From positions 3,145-67,144 of the forward strand of contig DATCXQ010000925.1 in assembly GCA_036565725.1 (NCBI GenBank): a DNA stretch of 64,000 nt, read 5' to 3'. A program made the position numbers and the translations under genes. Source of the DNA: JAJVID01 sp036565725. Lineage in GTDB: Bacteria > Acidobacteriota > Blastocatellia > RBC074. The number at the start of each line of letters is the position of its first letter. Position 1 is the stretch's first letter. The notes beneath the pieces were generated by a model that did not search any database, was not told the DNA's origin, and was given only the letters and a program-made list of their open reading frames with translations. This document shows, piece by piece, positions 8,744 to 17,135 of this stretch.

Positions 8744-9115
8744 TTATTTGAGTTCCACGCTGATCACATGCCCTTCAGTTTTGCCTATATTCTCCACATG
8801 ATGAATAACAGGCTCGCTCCAGCGGACCAGTCCGGCTTTACGGAGGGTGTCCACAGGCTGACCGCCCTTGTCGGTGACGCGGGTGTTGAAGTCCGACAGA
8901 TAAACCACCACTCGCCGCCCGTGCTGATGCAAAGGTTCGGTCTTGCCCGGCGGCACGTGAACCTCCAGCACCCGCACAAACCTGTTCTCGAAAACCAGCT
9001 TGTGTGTGTCCGGCGCAACCTTTAGCGGGTCCAGATCTTGCGGAATGGCTGCGCTCCAACGCCAGCAGACGACCAGGAGCGCGACGATCCCGACCGCGAT
9101 CAAAATCTTTTTCAT
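8744..9115 (-). CDS. Small secreted or membrane-anchored cupin-like protein
   Basis: The protein starts at the ATG at 9115, which has a strong GAGGAGG ribosome-binding site five bases upstream; an in-frame ATG at 9151 lacks one. It has 123 residues. Residues 1-20 (MKKILIAVGIVALLVVCWRW) are a signal anchor. The remainder has cupin features: RVLEVHVPPGKTEPLHQHGR carries the PG...H-x-H pattern of motif 1, followed by VVVYLSDFNTRV, and IHHVENIG at the C-terminal end is like motif 2. Such single-domain cupins often bind a metal or small ligand, and here it would act outside the cytoplasm. No neighbour suggests a substrate. Confidence 0.7.
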   Translation of the reverse strand: MKKILIAVGIVALLVVCWRWSAAIPQDLDPLKVAPDTHKLVFENRFVRVLEVHVPPGKTEPLHQHGRRVVVYLSDFNTRVTDKGGQPVDTLRKAGLVRWSEPVIHHVENIGKTEGHVISVELK

Positions 9116-9207
9116 ATGAACCTCCTCAACTGATAAAATGCGCAAGGTCAACAGATAAATTTCGTTGACACAAAATTTCGGACAGGCTCTTTTATAGGGA
9201 GAATACG

Positions 9208-9921
9208 ATGGATCAGCCTAAATTCTCAATCGGCCCCTACGAGCTGTTTTCTTCAATCATTGCAGGCGCCCCATTAATTTTGACCGGAATCCTTATCTAT
9301 CAGCCCATTTCAGGCGCGCGTGAATTGATACTGAATATCAAGGGCGCCTCTTCATTGCCCGTCGCGGTCGCGCTGATCCTGAGCGCTTACATACTGGGCG
9401 GGCTGAGTTCATTCGTGACGTGGCGTTACTTTCTTCTGTTGTGCCGGATTTTCAAGACGGATTACTCCTATTTTGGAACCACGGTCCTTAATAAGATGGC
9501 GAAGATAAAACCAGACCTGGATAAAGCGCGCATTGAATCGCTGGACTTTGAAGATCGCCTTGCCGTTCTATTGTTAAAGAAAGTCGGCCCTATTGCGAAA
9601 TTGAATCATCTGGACGCGCAGGTGGCGTCTTATCTTCGGATATACGCGCATCAAACGACACTGGTCGCAGAGTCATATTCAGCTCAACATATTATGTACA
9701 GGGGCTTGTCCTTCGGCTTCCTACTTCTCGCTCTGGCGCTTGTGGGGAATGTCTTTCGCACGCCGTCTATCTCATTTGAGCAGATAATGCTGCCCTTCAT
9801 TTCGTTCGTTCTCTGCCTGGCCGCTTTCAGGAGGGCGGTTTCCTTTCGCAGATGGCGCTACCGCGAAATTCTTCTCAGTTTTTATCACATGACCATTGGA
9901 GAGCAACAAAACCCAAAATAA
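9208..9921 (+). CDS. Hypothetical integral membrane protein
   Basis: A 237-residue protein I do not recognise. Hydrophobic stretches at about 15-33, 50-80, 165-185 and 190-210 suggest four membrane segments, with a charged central cytoplasmic region (about 85-150) that includes LDKARIESLDFEDRLAVLLL. The start has a modest GGGAGAA ribosome-binding site. Codon choice looks less GC-biased than the peptidase genes downstream, which may hint at separate ancestry. It stands alone between a leftward cupin gene and the M16 pair. Confidence 0.6.
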   Translation: MDQPKFSIGPYELFSSIIAGAPLILTGILIYQPISGARELILNIKGASSLPVAVALILSAYILGGLSSFVTWRYFLLLCRIFKTDYSYFGTTVLNKMAKIKPDLDKARIESLDFEDRLAVLLLKKVGPIAKLNHLDAQVASYLRIYAHQTTLVAESYSAQHIMYRGLSFGFLLLALALVGNVFRTPSISFEQIMLPFISFVLCLAAFRRAVSFRRWRYREILLSFYHMTIGEQQNPK

Positions 9922-10066
9922 CGGCGCCGCTTGCTTACGCGCGGCGTTGCGCCAAATTCTTTGAAACATTACGCGGGTAACTGCGTTTGCCCAGACGGGG
10001 CGACCGAAAACATCCGCCCGGCCCTTCCATTCGTTCCCCGTACAGAGATTGAAAGGAGATTCTATA

Positions 10067-11473
10067 ATGAAGCATTTACATCGCTTGTTGCGCATGTCGC
10101 TAGTTTGCGCTCTCGCGCTTTCAGGCGTAATTGCCCATGCGCAAAGCAAAGCCAAGCCCTCCGGGGATAAATCCGGAGCGAGCGTTCCCAGAGTCAATTT
10201 CAAGGAAGTGAAGCTCAAGAACGGCCTGCGAGTTTTTCTCGTAGAAGACCACAGCGCGCCGGTCGTCTCGCTCGCGCTGATTTATGACGTCGGCTCTCGC
10301 AACGAGAAGCAGGGACGAACCGGATTCGCGCATCTTTTCGAGCACATGATGTTCCAGGGCTCGGAGAACGTCGGGAAGAGTGAGCATTTCATTTTGATCG
10401 AGACCAATGGCGGCCAGATGAATGGCACGACCAATGAAGAACGCACACTCTATTTCGAGACGCTGCCCAAGAATCAGCTCGACCTCATGCTGTATCTCGA
10501 AGCCGACCGCATGCGCGGCCTCGACATCTCGAAAGAGAATCTCGACAACCAGCGCAACGCGGTTCAGGAGGAGCGCCGTCTCAGGCTGGACAATCAGCCC
10601 TACGGTAAAATGTCCGAGAAATTCGGCGAAACGATATACGACAATTTCGCTTACAAGCATTCGGTCATAGGCTCGATGGAGGACCTGGGCGCCGCGAGCG
10701 TCGAGGACGTGCGCGAATTTTTCCGCGTCTATTACGCGCCGAACAACGCGGTCCTGGCCCTCGTCGGCGACTTCAAGACTGCTCAGGCGCTCGCCAGGGT
10801 CAAAACATATTTCGAGTCCATCCCATCGCAACCCGCGCCGCCCCGCGTAGACGTGGCCGAGCCGGAGCAGACTTCCGAACGCCGATTCACTACTGACGAC
10901 CAGCTCGCGCGGCTCCCGCTGCTCAACATCGGATACAAAGGCTACGTCGGCGGCGGAGCCGACGCTTACGCGCTGCAGGTGCTCGGCACAGTCCTCGGCG
11001 GTGGCCAAAGTTCGAGGCTCTATCAAAAGCTGGTCAGGGACTCGCAGCTTGCCCTATCGGCTAACAGCTTTGCCAGCGTGAGGCGCGGACCCGGAGCTTT
11101 CCGAATCAGCGCGACCGTCGCGCCAGGCAAGAAATATGAAGATGTCGAAGCCATCATCTACGACGAGATTGCCCGGCTTCAAAAGGAGCCGATCGCCGAT
11201 TGGGAGCTGGAAAAAGCGAAACAAGCAGCCAGGCGCGGCGCGGTCGGCTCCCGCCAAAGCTCGCTCGGTCTGGCCATCAATATTACCGAAGGCATCGTCG
11301 CCTGGAATGATCCGAACTACGCGAACACGCGCCTTGAGAAAATCATTGCCGTCACCAAAGAGGACGTGCAGCGCGTCGCACGAGAATATCTACAGCCCAC
11401 CAAGCGGACCGTCGGCGTCGCTATTCCGAAAGGGACGTCCATGGCGGCCCCGCCTCCGGCGGCCAATCAGTAA
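10067..11473 (+). CDS. M16 zinc peptidase, catalytic subunit
   Basis: Start taken at the ATG at 10067, behind AAAGGAG and before a signal peptide (MKHLHRLLRMSLVCALALSG, cleaved after AHA); a TTG at 10049 precedes the ribosome-binding site and is rejected. The mature protein shows the inverted zinc motif HLFEH (His89, His93) and a downstream glutamate in NAVQEERR near 168, completing the M16 active site. C-terminal M16 half (VLGGGQSSRLYQKLVRD, about 310-325) is present. It lacks the strongest form of the Arg/Tyr pair, which is found in the next gene. Together they resemble the heterodimeric M16B peptidases of two half-proteins. A periplasmic peptide-degrading role is likely. Confidence 0.93.
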   Translation: MKHLHRLLRMSLVCALALSGVIAHAQSKAKPSGDKSGASVPRVNFKEVKLKNGLRVFLVEDHSAPVVSLALIYDVGSRNEKQGRTGFAHLFEHMMFQGSENVGKSEHFILIETNGGQMNGTTNEERTLYFETLPKNQLDLMLYLEADRMRGLDISKENLDNQRNAVQEERRLRLDNQPYGKMSEKFGETIYDNFAYKHSVIGSMEDLGAASVEDVREFFRVYYAPNNAVLALVGDFKTAQALARVKTYFESIPSQPAPPRVDVAEPEQTSERRFTTDDQLARLPLLNIGYKGYVGGGADAYALQVLGTVLGGGQSSRLYQKLVRDSQLALSANSFASVRRGPGAFRISATVAPGKKYEDVEAIIYDEIARLQKEPIADWELEKAKQAARRGAVGSRQSSLGLAINITEGIVAWNDPNYANTRLEKIIAVTKEDVQRVAREYLQPTKRTVGVAIPKGTSMAAPPPAANQ

Positions 11474-11518
11474 GATATGGGCAAACAGGCGGTTTTCCAC
11501 TCAACAGGAGAGACGAAG

Positions 11519-13051
11519 ATGAATAATACAAACTCTTTTCTCAAACGTATTCTCGCGGCGCTAAGCCTGGCAGCACTGCTGGCCGCGCCCATTCTTGCGC
11601 AAACGCCTCCAGGGCAACAACAAGAGCGCCCGTCGTCGAAGGGCGCTGTCATAAAGGGCAAGGCCCCGGTAAATAAAGACACGCTTAAGGTCAAACTTCC
11701 GAAACCTTATGAAACAAAACTCGGCAATGGATTGCAGGTGCTCGTCCTTGAAGACCACAAGCTGCCCAACTTCAATATGCAGATGATCATTTTGAGTGGC
11801 GGCATGGCCGATTCCGATCAAGAGGCGGGAACTGCGCAGTACGTCGCCACAATGCTTCGCGAGGGCACAAAGACGCGGTCGAGCAAACAGATCGCCGAGG
11901 ATACGGATAGTCTCGGGGCGACGCTCTTTGCCAACGCGGGCCTTTCCTCGACCACCAGCACGGTTTCGGCTTCCGGGCTGACCGACAACTTCGATCAGAT
12001 TCTCGAGCTTTTCGCCGACGTGATCCTCAATCCGAGCTTCCCCGCGGACGAGTTGACAAAGCTCAAAACGCGCGCGCTGGGGCAAATTCGCTTGCAGCGT
12101 TCTCAGCCTGGCTTTCTCGCTCAAGAGAAGTTCTCGAAGGTCATGTATGGCTCACACCCGGCCGGGCGCTTCGCGCTGACGGCGGAGCAGATCCAGCGCT
12201 TCACGCCGGAAATGCTCCAGAAATTCCATCAGGCGCATTACAAGCCGAACAACGCGATCTTCGCCATCGTCGGCGACGTCAAACCTGCGGAGGTCGTCGC
12301 CAAACTTGAAAAAACCTTCGCCTCCTGGAAGCCGGGCGACGCGCCAAAGACCGAGATTCCTAAAGTCGCCGACACGGGCCCGGGCAAGATATACCTGATC
12401 GATCGCCCCAATTCGGCGCAGGCTAATCTGGTGCTCGGAACATTATCAATCGAGCGGACAGACCCCGATTATTTCGCGCTCGAGGCGATGAATCAGGTTC
12501 TAGGCGGCGGCGGAGCCGCTCGGCTTTTTCTCAATTTACGCGAGGACAAAGGCTATACTTACGGCGCTGGCAGCGGCGTCTCCTCCGCTAAATATCGCGG
12601 CACGTTTCGGGCCAACACCGAGGTCAGACAAGATGTGACCAAAGGCGCGATGGACGAGTTAATGAAAGAGCTGAAGCGCATCCGCGACGAGAAAATCCCT
12701 GTAGATGAATTCGAGCTATCTAAACGCACCATCATCGGCGGATGGGCATTGCAGCTTGAATTTCCGCAGGCGGCGCTACAAAACGCCATAACTCAGAAAC
12801 TCTACGGCCTGCCCGCCGACTACTGGGACACTTATCCCCAGAAGATCGCGGCGGTAACCCCGGACGAGGCGCAGCGAGTCGCGCGTAAGTATATAGACCT
12901 GGACAAACTGCAAATAATCGTCGTCGGCGACGCGAAGAAACTCGCCGATACTCTCAAGCAGTTCGGTAAAGTCGAGATTTACAACTCCGAAGGCAAGCTG
13001 ATCACACCGGCGGAAACTGCGACGGGCGATGGCAGCCGCAGCGGCAACTGA
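11519..13051 (+). CDS. M16-family protein, non-catalytic partner subunit
   Basis: The ATG at 11519 follows CAGGAGAGACGAAG and starts a signal peptide (MNNTNSFLKRILAALSLAAL, cleaved after ILAQ); an upstream ATG at 11477 is not favoured. The protein has the M16 fold but lost the zinc motif: the position of HxxEH reads GTAQYVATMLREG. It keeps NNAIFAIVGDVKPAE (mid-domain), VLGGGGAARLFLNLREDKGYTYGAGS (given in parts: LREDKGYTYGAGS is the Arg/Tyr substrate-binding segment). This complementary loss fits an M16 heterodimer, with this chain supplying substrate binding to the preceding catalytic chain. Gap between the two genes is 45 bp, so they are probably one operon. The C-terminus is a polar tail. 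Confidence 0.9.
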   Translation: MNNTNSFLKRILAALSLAALLAAPILAQTPPGQQQERPSSKGAVIKGKAPVNKDTLKVKLPKPYETKLGNGLQVLVLEDHKLPNFNMQMIILSGGMADSDQEAGTAQYVATMLREGTKTRSSKQIAEDTDSLGATLFANAGLSSTTSTVSASGLTDNFDQILELFADVILNPSFPADELTKLKTRALGQIRLQRSQPGFLAQEKFSKVMYGSHPAGRFALTAEQIQRFTPEMLQKFHQAHYKPNNAIFAIVGDVKPAEVVAKLEKTFASWKPGDAPKTEIPKVADTGPGKIYLIDRPNSAQANLVLGTLSIERTDPDYFALEAMNQVLGGGGAARLFLNLREDKGYTYGAGSGVSSAKYRGTFRANTEVRQDVTKGAMDELMKELKRIRDEKIPVDEFELSKRTIIGGWALQLEFPQAALQNAITQKLYGLPADYWDTYPQKIAAVTPDEAQRVARKYIDLDKLQIIVVGDAKKLADTLKQFGKVEIYNSEGKLITPAETATGDGSRSGN

Positions 13052-13379
13052 TGCGGCATGGCGTTGAGTTCGAAGTATGGCTAAATCAGAATAACCAACG
13101 TTGGGACATCAAACCGTGGAGGACGCAGAGGTACGCAGGGAAAGACCAGTCTTGATCGTTCTCTACGCGCCTTTGCGTCCTCCGCGGTTTGACTATCTGT
13201 ACTAATGGAATTCTCCCAGGAGATGGGAAAATAAAGGCAGGATCAAATAAGTCGCGTGACGGTCTTGATCACTTCTCCGAGGCGGCAAGCGCCTGCCAGG
13301 TTTCTCGTCTCACATGGCCTGCGGCGGATATAACATCAACAAGTAGTGAGTTGGCGCCGCCTATCACAGGAGTTGACTT
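13052..13379. other. Non-coding spacer containing a palindrome
   Basis: The spacer holds the inverted repeat at 13114-13194 and otherwise no coding potential. Near its right end CAGGAG precedes the next start codon. The right half (about 13200-13360) shows nothing I can identify. Confidence 0.6.
13114..13194. repeat. Imperfect inverted repeat, GGAGGACGCAGAGG type
   Basis: The left arm begins AAACCGTGGAGGACGCAGAGG and the right arm ends CCTTTGCGTCCTCCGCGGTTT. Arms are about 32 bp with several mismatches and a loop of about 17 nt. It follows the M16 operon and may end its transcript. Confidence 0.8.
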
Positions 13380-15203
13380 ATGAAACGATGCGTCCGCCGC
13401 GTCTGTTTGTTTCTCATCCTCTTTGGTTGCGCCCTTCCGTCTACGCTGCTGCTCGCCGCTCCCAGGATAAACGTCAATACTCCCATGTCTCCGCCGGTTT
13501 GGGCGCTGCTGGAGCGCGAACTGATCCGCGCAAACACGGCGGCATGTGAGGAATTCTTCGCCCGTTACTTCGACGAGCGCGGTTATTTATTGTGCGTCAC
13601 ACGGTGGGGCGGCGATGACGGGCCGGACGACGCGATCGAGAACTGCGCGCTGTGGCCGGAGCTGCACGCGCTCGGCGCGCCCGACGTCGTGCGCCGGATG
13701 TATGTGAAGGCGCTGGAAGGGCATATACGACAATACACCGAAGCCAGGACCGTCCAGGTCCCGATGGCAAGGGACGGGATGTATTACAAAGAGTTTCCCG
13801 TGATGTTCGACTGGCAACACAACGCCGAAGGACTGCGCGTCTTCAACGCCATGGGGCTCTCAGACCCATATGACTCGAATTACAGGCTGCGGGCGCGGCG
13901 TTACGCTGGCTTCTACATGAATGAAGACCCGGGGGCTCCCAACTACGATCCGAACCTCAAGCTTATTCGCAGCATGATCAACGGGAGCCGTGGGCCGTTG
14001 TTGCGTAAGGCGACCGCGCTGGACTGGGCCGGCGACCCGATCGAAGTGAAAAACCGCTTCACGCGCCTGGCGCATGGTGAACAAAGCTACGAGCAAATGC
14101 TGGCTCACTTCAAAGATTACACCGACGTCGCCGGTGATCATCCGCTCAATCTGCTCAGCACGACCCTGGCTTTGAACGCCTACATGGTCACGGGAGAGAA
14201 GAAGTATCGGGATTGGTTGCTGGAATACGCGGACGCATGGCTCGGGCGAATGACGGCGAACGGAAACATCATTCCGTCGAACGTCGGGCTTGATGGGAAG
14301 ATAGGCGGGGAGTGCGAGGGGAAGTGGTACGGCGGTACTTATGGATGGGGCTTCACTGTGCAAGTTCCGCAGACCGGCGAGTTCGCGAACCGCAACCGCG
14401 TACCGTGGAGTTTCATCGGATTTATGAACGCGTACCTGCTTACCGGGGATGACAAATACGTCGAGGCGTGGCGCAAACAGGCCGACGCCATCAATGCGAA
14501 TGTGAAGGTGGAGAACGGCCGGAACCTCTACCCGCACATGCGCGGCGATCGAGGCTGGTACGCCTACACGCCGGAGAAATTCGACGCCTACGCGCTCGAA
14601 GCGTATTTCCTCACAATGAAAAAGGAGGACCGCGAGCGGGCGCCGCAGGACGGCTGGCTGGAGTTCCTGGAAGGGCGCAACTCCAGGTTCCCGGAAGAAG
14701 CGCTGCGCCGCGATTTGGAGCGGGTGCGCGGCCGGGCGCAAGCCATGCGCAATGATGACACCACGCTCGACACGCGCCTGGCGGACGACCCGATGAGTTT
14801 CAATCCCGCCACCGTGGGCGCGCTCATGCAACTGATGTGGGGCGGGTTGCCGCCTGATCTACGGGCCAGGGCGCTGTTCAGCAACTTGCGGTATTTTGAT
14901 CCGGTCAAACGCCGCCCCGGCGTTCCCGAAGACGTCGCGGCGTTGGTCGAGAGGATGACCGCCGATTCTGTGACTGTCACGCTGGTCAACGTCAATCAGA
15001 TAGAGGGTCGGGAACTCGTTGTCCAGGCCGGTGGTTATGCCGAGCACCAGTTTGATGCGGTTGAATGGAACAGTCAGACTGTCCCGCTGAACGCGAGGGA
15101 GTTTACAGTCCGATTGGGTCCTGGCGCCGGAGGGAAGCTCACCCTCAAAATGCGGCGGTTTGTGAATCAGCCGATGGCGCCGTTTCCCTGGGACCGCAAT
15201 TGA
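13380..15203 (+). CDS. Large secreted protein of unknown function, probably alpha/alpha toroid
   Basis: A 607-residue protein with a signal peptide (VCLFLILFGCALPSTLLLAA, cleaved near APR). CAGGAG lies eight bases before the ATG. I do not recognise a named family. The body is rich in aromatic and acidic residues with helical repeats (for example DHPLNLLSTTLALNAYMVTG near 258 and WSFIGFMNAYLLTGDDKYVE near 345, both helix-turn units of similar pattern), typical of six-hairpin glycosidase-like alpha/alpha barrels. The last 80 residues look like a beta-sandwich (VQAGGYAEHQFDAVEW). A polysaccharide-related role is possible, but no catalytic residues can be assigned. It stands alone between palindromes. 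Confidence 0.65.
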   Translation: MKRCVRRVCLFLILFGCALPSTLLLAAPRINVNTPMSPPVWALLERELIRANTAACEEFFARYFDERGYLLCVTRWGGDDGPDDAIENCALWPELHALGAPDVVRRMYVKALEGHIRQYTEARTVQVPMARDGMYYKEFPVMFDWQHNAEGLRVFNAMGLSDPYDSNYRLRARRYAGFYMNEDPGAPNYDPNLKLIRSMINGSRGPLLRKATALDWAGDPIEVKNRFTRLAHGEQSYEQMLAHFKDYTDVAGDHPLNLLSTTLALNAYMVTGEKKYRDWLLEYADAWLGRMTANGNIIPSNVGLDGKIGGECEGKWYGGTYGWGFTVQVPQTGEFANRNRVPWSFIGFMNAYLLTGDDKYVEAWRKQADAINANVKVENGRNLYPHMRGDRGWYAYTPEKFDAYALEAYFLTMKKEDRERAPQDGWLEFLEGRNSRFPEEALRRDLERVRGRAQAMRNDDTTLDTRLADDPMSFNPATVGALMQLMWGGLPPDLRARALFSNLRYFDPVKRRPGVPEDVAALVERMTADSVTVTLVNVNQIEGRELVVQAGGYAEHQFDAVEWNSQTVPLNAREFTVRLGPGAGGKLTLKMRRFVNQPMAPFPWDRN

Positions 15204-15259
15204 ATCAGGCAGGCTTGAGCCGCTTCATTTGGGCTCCAATCTGATCAGGTGTGCGCATC

Positions 15260-15374
15260 CGGTTTGCAAATCAGTGTAGGGGCAGACCTACGTGTCTGCC
15301 CCGGTGGTTGCCTGTGCACTCAATCCGGGGCGGATACGCAGGTCCGCCCCTACCGTACACGCAATTGCAAACCG
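15260..15374. repeat. Intergenic palindromic element with GGGGCAGACC core
   Basis: Outer arms are CGGTTTGCAAATCAGTGTA at 15260-15278 and a right arm whose complement reads CGGTTTGCAATTGCGTGTA at 15356-15374. Inside are GGGGCAGACCTACGTGTCTG and CGGATACGCAGGTCCGCCCC. The element at 50016-50139 has a closely similar core. It sits between convergent genes. Confidence 0.85.
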
Positions 15375-15483
15375 CTCTAGGAATTTGGACATAATTTCCC
15401 GACGCTCCACCAGCGAAAGCGCACGAATCTACCCTGATGTGTAAGACACTAGTCAGGCTTCAAAGATAAGGCGGACCCGAATA

Positions 15484-15963
15484 TCAGTGTCGTGGCCCAT
15501 GCGCCTGCGCGGCCGCCGGTTGGTACGATCCGGGAACCGTGCGGAAAGCGATGTTGAGACGATTCCAGCCGTTGATGGCCACGACGGCCAGTGTGAGATT
15601 CGCCAACTCGGCCTCGCTGAACTGCTTGCGCGCATCCTCGAAGACTTCGTCGGGGACATGCCCCTCGGTGACCAGCGTCACCGCTTCGGCCCAGGCCAGA
15701 GCCGCTCGCTCGCGATCGGAATAGAACGGCGACTCGCGCCACGCGTCGAGCATGTAAAGCCGTTGCTCGGTCTCGCCACCCGCCATCAAGTCTTTCCAGT
15801 GCATGTCAATGCAATAAGCGCAGCCGTTGATCTGCGACACCCGTAGCTTCAGGAGGTGAAGCAATGGCGCCTCCAGGCCGCATTTTGCCAGGTACGCCTC
15901 CAAACCAAGCATCGCTTTAATCGGCCCTTGAGCGACTTCAAAAGCATTCAATCGTTGTGTCAT
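15484..15963 (-). CDS. Carboxymuconolactone decarboxylase-family protein (AhpD-like), ECF41 partner
   Basis: A 159-residue all-helical protein. LLKLRVSQINGCAYCIDMHW (about 37-56) contains the CxxC and downstream His of AhpD-like carboxymuconolactone decarboxylase-family peroxidase-type proteins. Later EAVTLVTEGHVPDEVFED and LTLAVVAINGWNRLNI follow the family pattern. AAAGGAG lies ten bases before the ATG. ECF41 sigma factors are known to be encoded beside carboxymuconolactone decarboxylases, oxidoreductases or epimerases (COE genes), which are their usual targets. That is the arrangement here: an ECF41-like promoter is found at 16072-16097, and the sigma gene ends about 150 bp upstream. The physiological substrate is not known. 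Confidence 0.92.
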   Translation of the reverse strand: MTQRLNAFEVAQGPIKAMLGLEAYLAKCGLEAPLLHLLKLRVSQINGCAYCIDMHWKDLMAGGETEQRLYMLDAWRESPFYSDRERAALAWAEAVTLVTEGHVPDEVFEDARKQFSEAELANLTLAVVAINGWNRLNIAFRTVPGSYQPAAAQAHGPRH

Positions 15964-16071
15964 TTCCTTCTCCTTTAAGAATTAAAGACTAAACCGAGAT
16001 CGCATCCGTCATTGGTTCGACCCTGCGTATGAGACGCTCAACTCGGACGCGATAACCGGTCTCAATACGAA

Positions 16072-16097
16072 GACGGCGGAGATCGCTTTTTGTGACA
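16072..16097 (-). promoter_or_regulatory. ECF41-type promoter for the decarboxylase gene
   Basis: On the reverse strand TGTCACA (16097-16091) is followed after 15 bases by CGTC (16075-16072) and then TTC. TGTCACA and CGTC are the reported ECF41 -35 and -10 elements. The same arrangement is found upstream of the sigma gene. The predicted transcript would start about 100 bases before the decarboxylase ATG. Confidence 0.8.
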
Positions 16098-16115
16098 CCA
16101 GCCCCTTCAATGAGC

Positions 16116-16997
16116 CTATTTTTCAGACCGGTTAATATCTTTAAGTTTGTCGGGATTCAGTACGTTATATAGGGCGTGGATGCGGACGCCGTCTGTGACG
16201 AACGAGAGCGCCGAGACCGGACGCCCGTCAACGAATGTCACGAGGCCCGGTTCGCCGTTGATCGTCAGGAATGTCCTTGTAACTCTTCCTTTAAGCTTGC
16301 GCTCCACGCCCAGAAACAAGCGGGTGATGCGTTCGGCGCCGCGAACGACGTTGCGCGCCGCGGGGGTCTTGCCACCTCCGTCCGATGTGAGAGTCACATC
16401 TTCCGCAAAAAGCGCCAGGAGTGTTTGCTCATCATTCGCGTCTATCGCCGTAGCGAACTTCTCCATGAGCCTGAGGCGATCTTCCTCACTTGCTTCAAAC
16501 CGCGGCTGGTCGCGCCGGACGCGCTCCCTCGCCCGGCTCACTATTTGACGGCAAGCGGCCTCGTTCTTGCCAATGATCCGGGCGATCTCGGAGTAAGGGC
16601 AATCGAACACGTCGCGCAGTAAAAACGCCGCGCGCTCCGCCGGGGCGAGTCGTTCGAGCAGAATCATAAAGGCCATCGAGAGATTGGAGGCGAGTTCAAC
16701 CTGCTCATCCGGCGACTCGCCAAATAGCGGCTCTGGCAGCCACATCCCCGGATATGTTTCGCGCTCGGCGGCGGCCGAACGCAGGCGGTCTATGCAGAGC
16801 CTGGTCACGACCGTGACAAGCCAGGCTTCAGGGGAACGGATCTCATCCGCAGGCGCCTGATGCCAGCGAAGATAAGCCTCCTGAACCATGTCCTCGGCGT
16901 CGGCTTTTGAACCGAGCATGCGATAGGCGAGGCCGAAGAGACGGCGCCGAGACTGTTCGAAAATGACGCTGCGATGGTTCACATCCTGCATGATCAT
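16116..16997 (-). CDS. ECF41-family RNA polymerase sigma factor (SigJ-like)
   Basis: A 293-residue ECF sigma factor. Sigma region 2 (RRLFGLAYRMLGSKADAEDM, QEAYLRWHQAP) spans about 15-50, and region 4 (LLERLAPAERAAFLLRDVF, YSEIARIIGKNEAACRQIVS) spans about 110-155. A SnoaL-like C-terminal extension of about 120 residues follows. It contains DGGGK near 200 and ends with NPDKL near 283, the two signature motifs of the ECF41 group, whose extension regulates the factor from within instead of an anti-sigma factor. An ECF41-type promoter lies directly upstream, implying autoregulation. The signal is unknown. The partner decarboxylase is downstream on the same strand. Confidence 0.96.
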   Translation of the reverse strand: MIMQDVNHRSVIFEQSRRRLFGLAYRMLGSKADAEDMVQEAYLRWHQAPADEIRSPEAWLVTVVTRLCIDRLRSAAAERETYPGMWLPEPLFGESPDEQVELASNLSMAFMILLERLAPAERAAFLLRDVFDCPYSEIARIIGKNEAACRQIVSRARERVRRDQPRFEASEEDRLRLMEKFATAIDANDEQTLLALFAEDVTLTSDGGGKTPAARNVVRGAERITRLFLGVERKLKGRVTRTFLTINGEPGLVTFVDGRPVSALSFVTDGVRIHALYNVLNPDKLKDINRSEK

Positions 16998-17022
16998 TTG
17001 GAATTATCTTCCCACAAGAGAA

Positions 17023-17048
17023 GACGAACAAGTTCAGGATTTGTGACA
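17023..17048 (-). promoter_or_regulatory. ECF41-type promoter for the sigma gene (autoregulatory)
   Basis: On the reverse strand TGTCACA (17048-17042) and CGTCTTC (starting at 17026) are separated by 15 bases, exactly as in the promoter of the neighbouring decarboxylase. The sigma ATG lies 25 bases beyond the -10 element, with GGGAAGA as the ribosome-binding site. Confidence 0.8.
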
Positions 17049-17135
17049 CATTATTCACTTATAGGCGCATTAATGGAGTGATCGCCCCGGATCGCGCGCT
17101 GCGAAATCATCATCCCCGACTAACCGGACGCAGGT

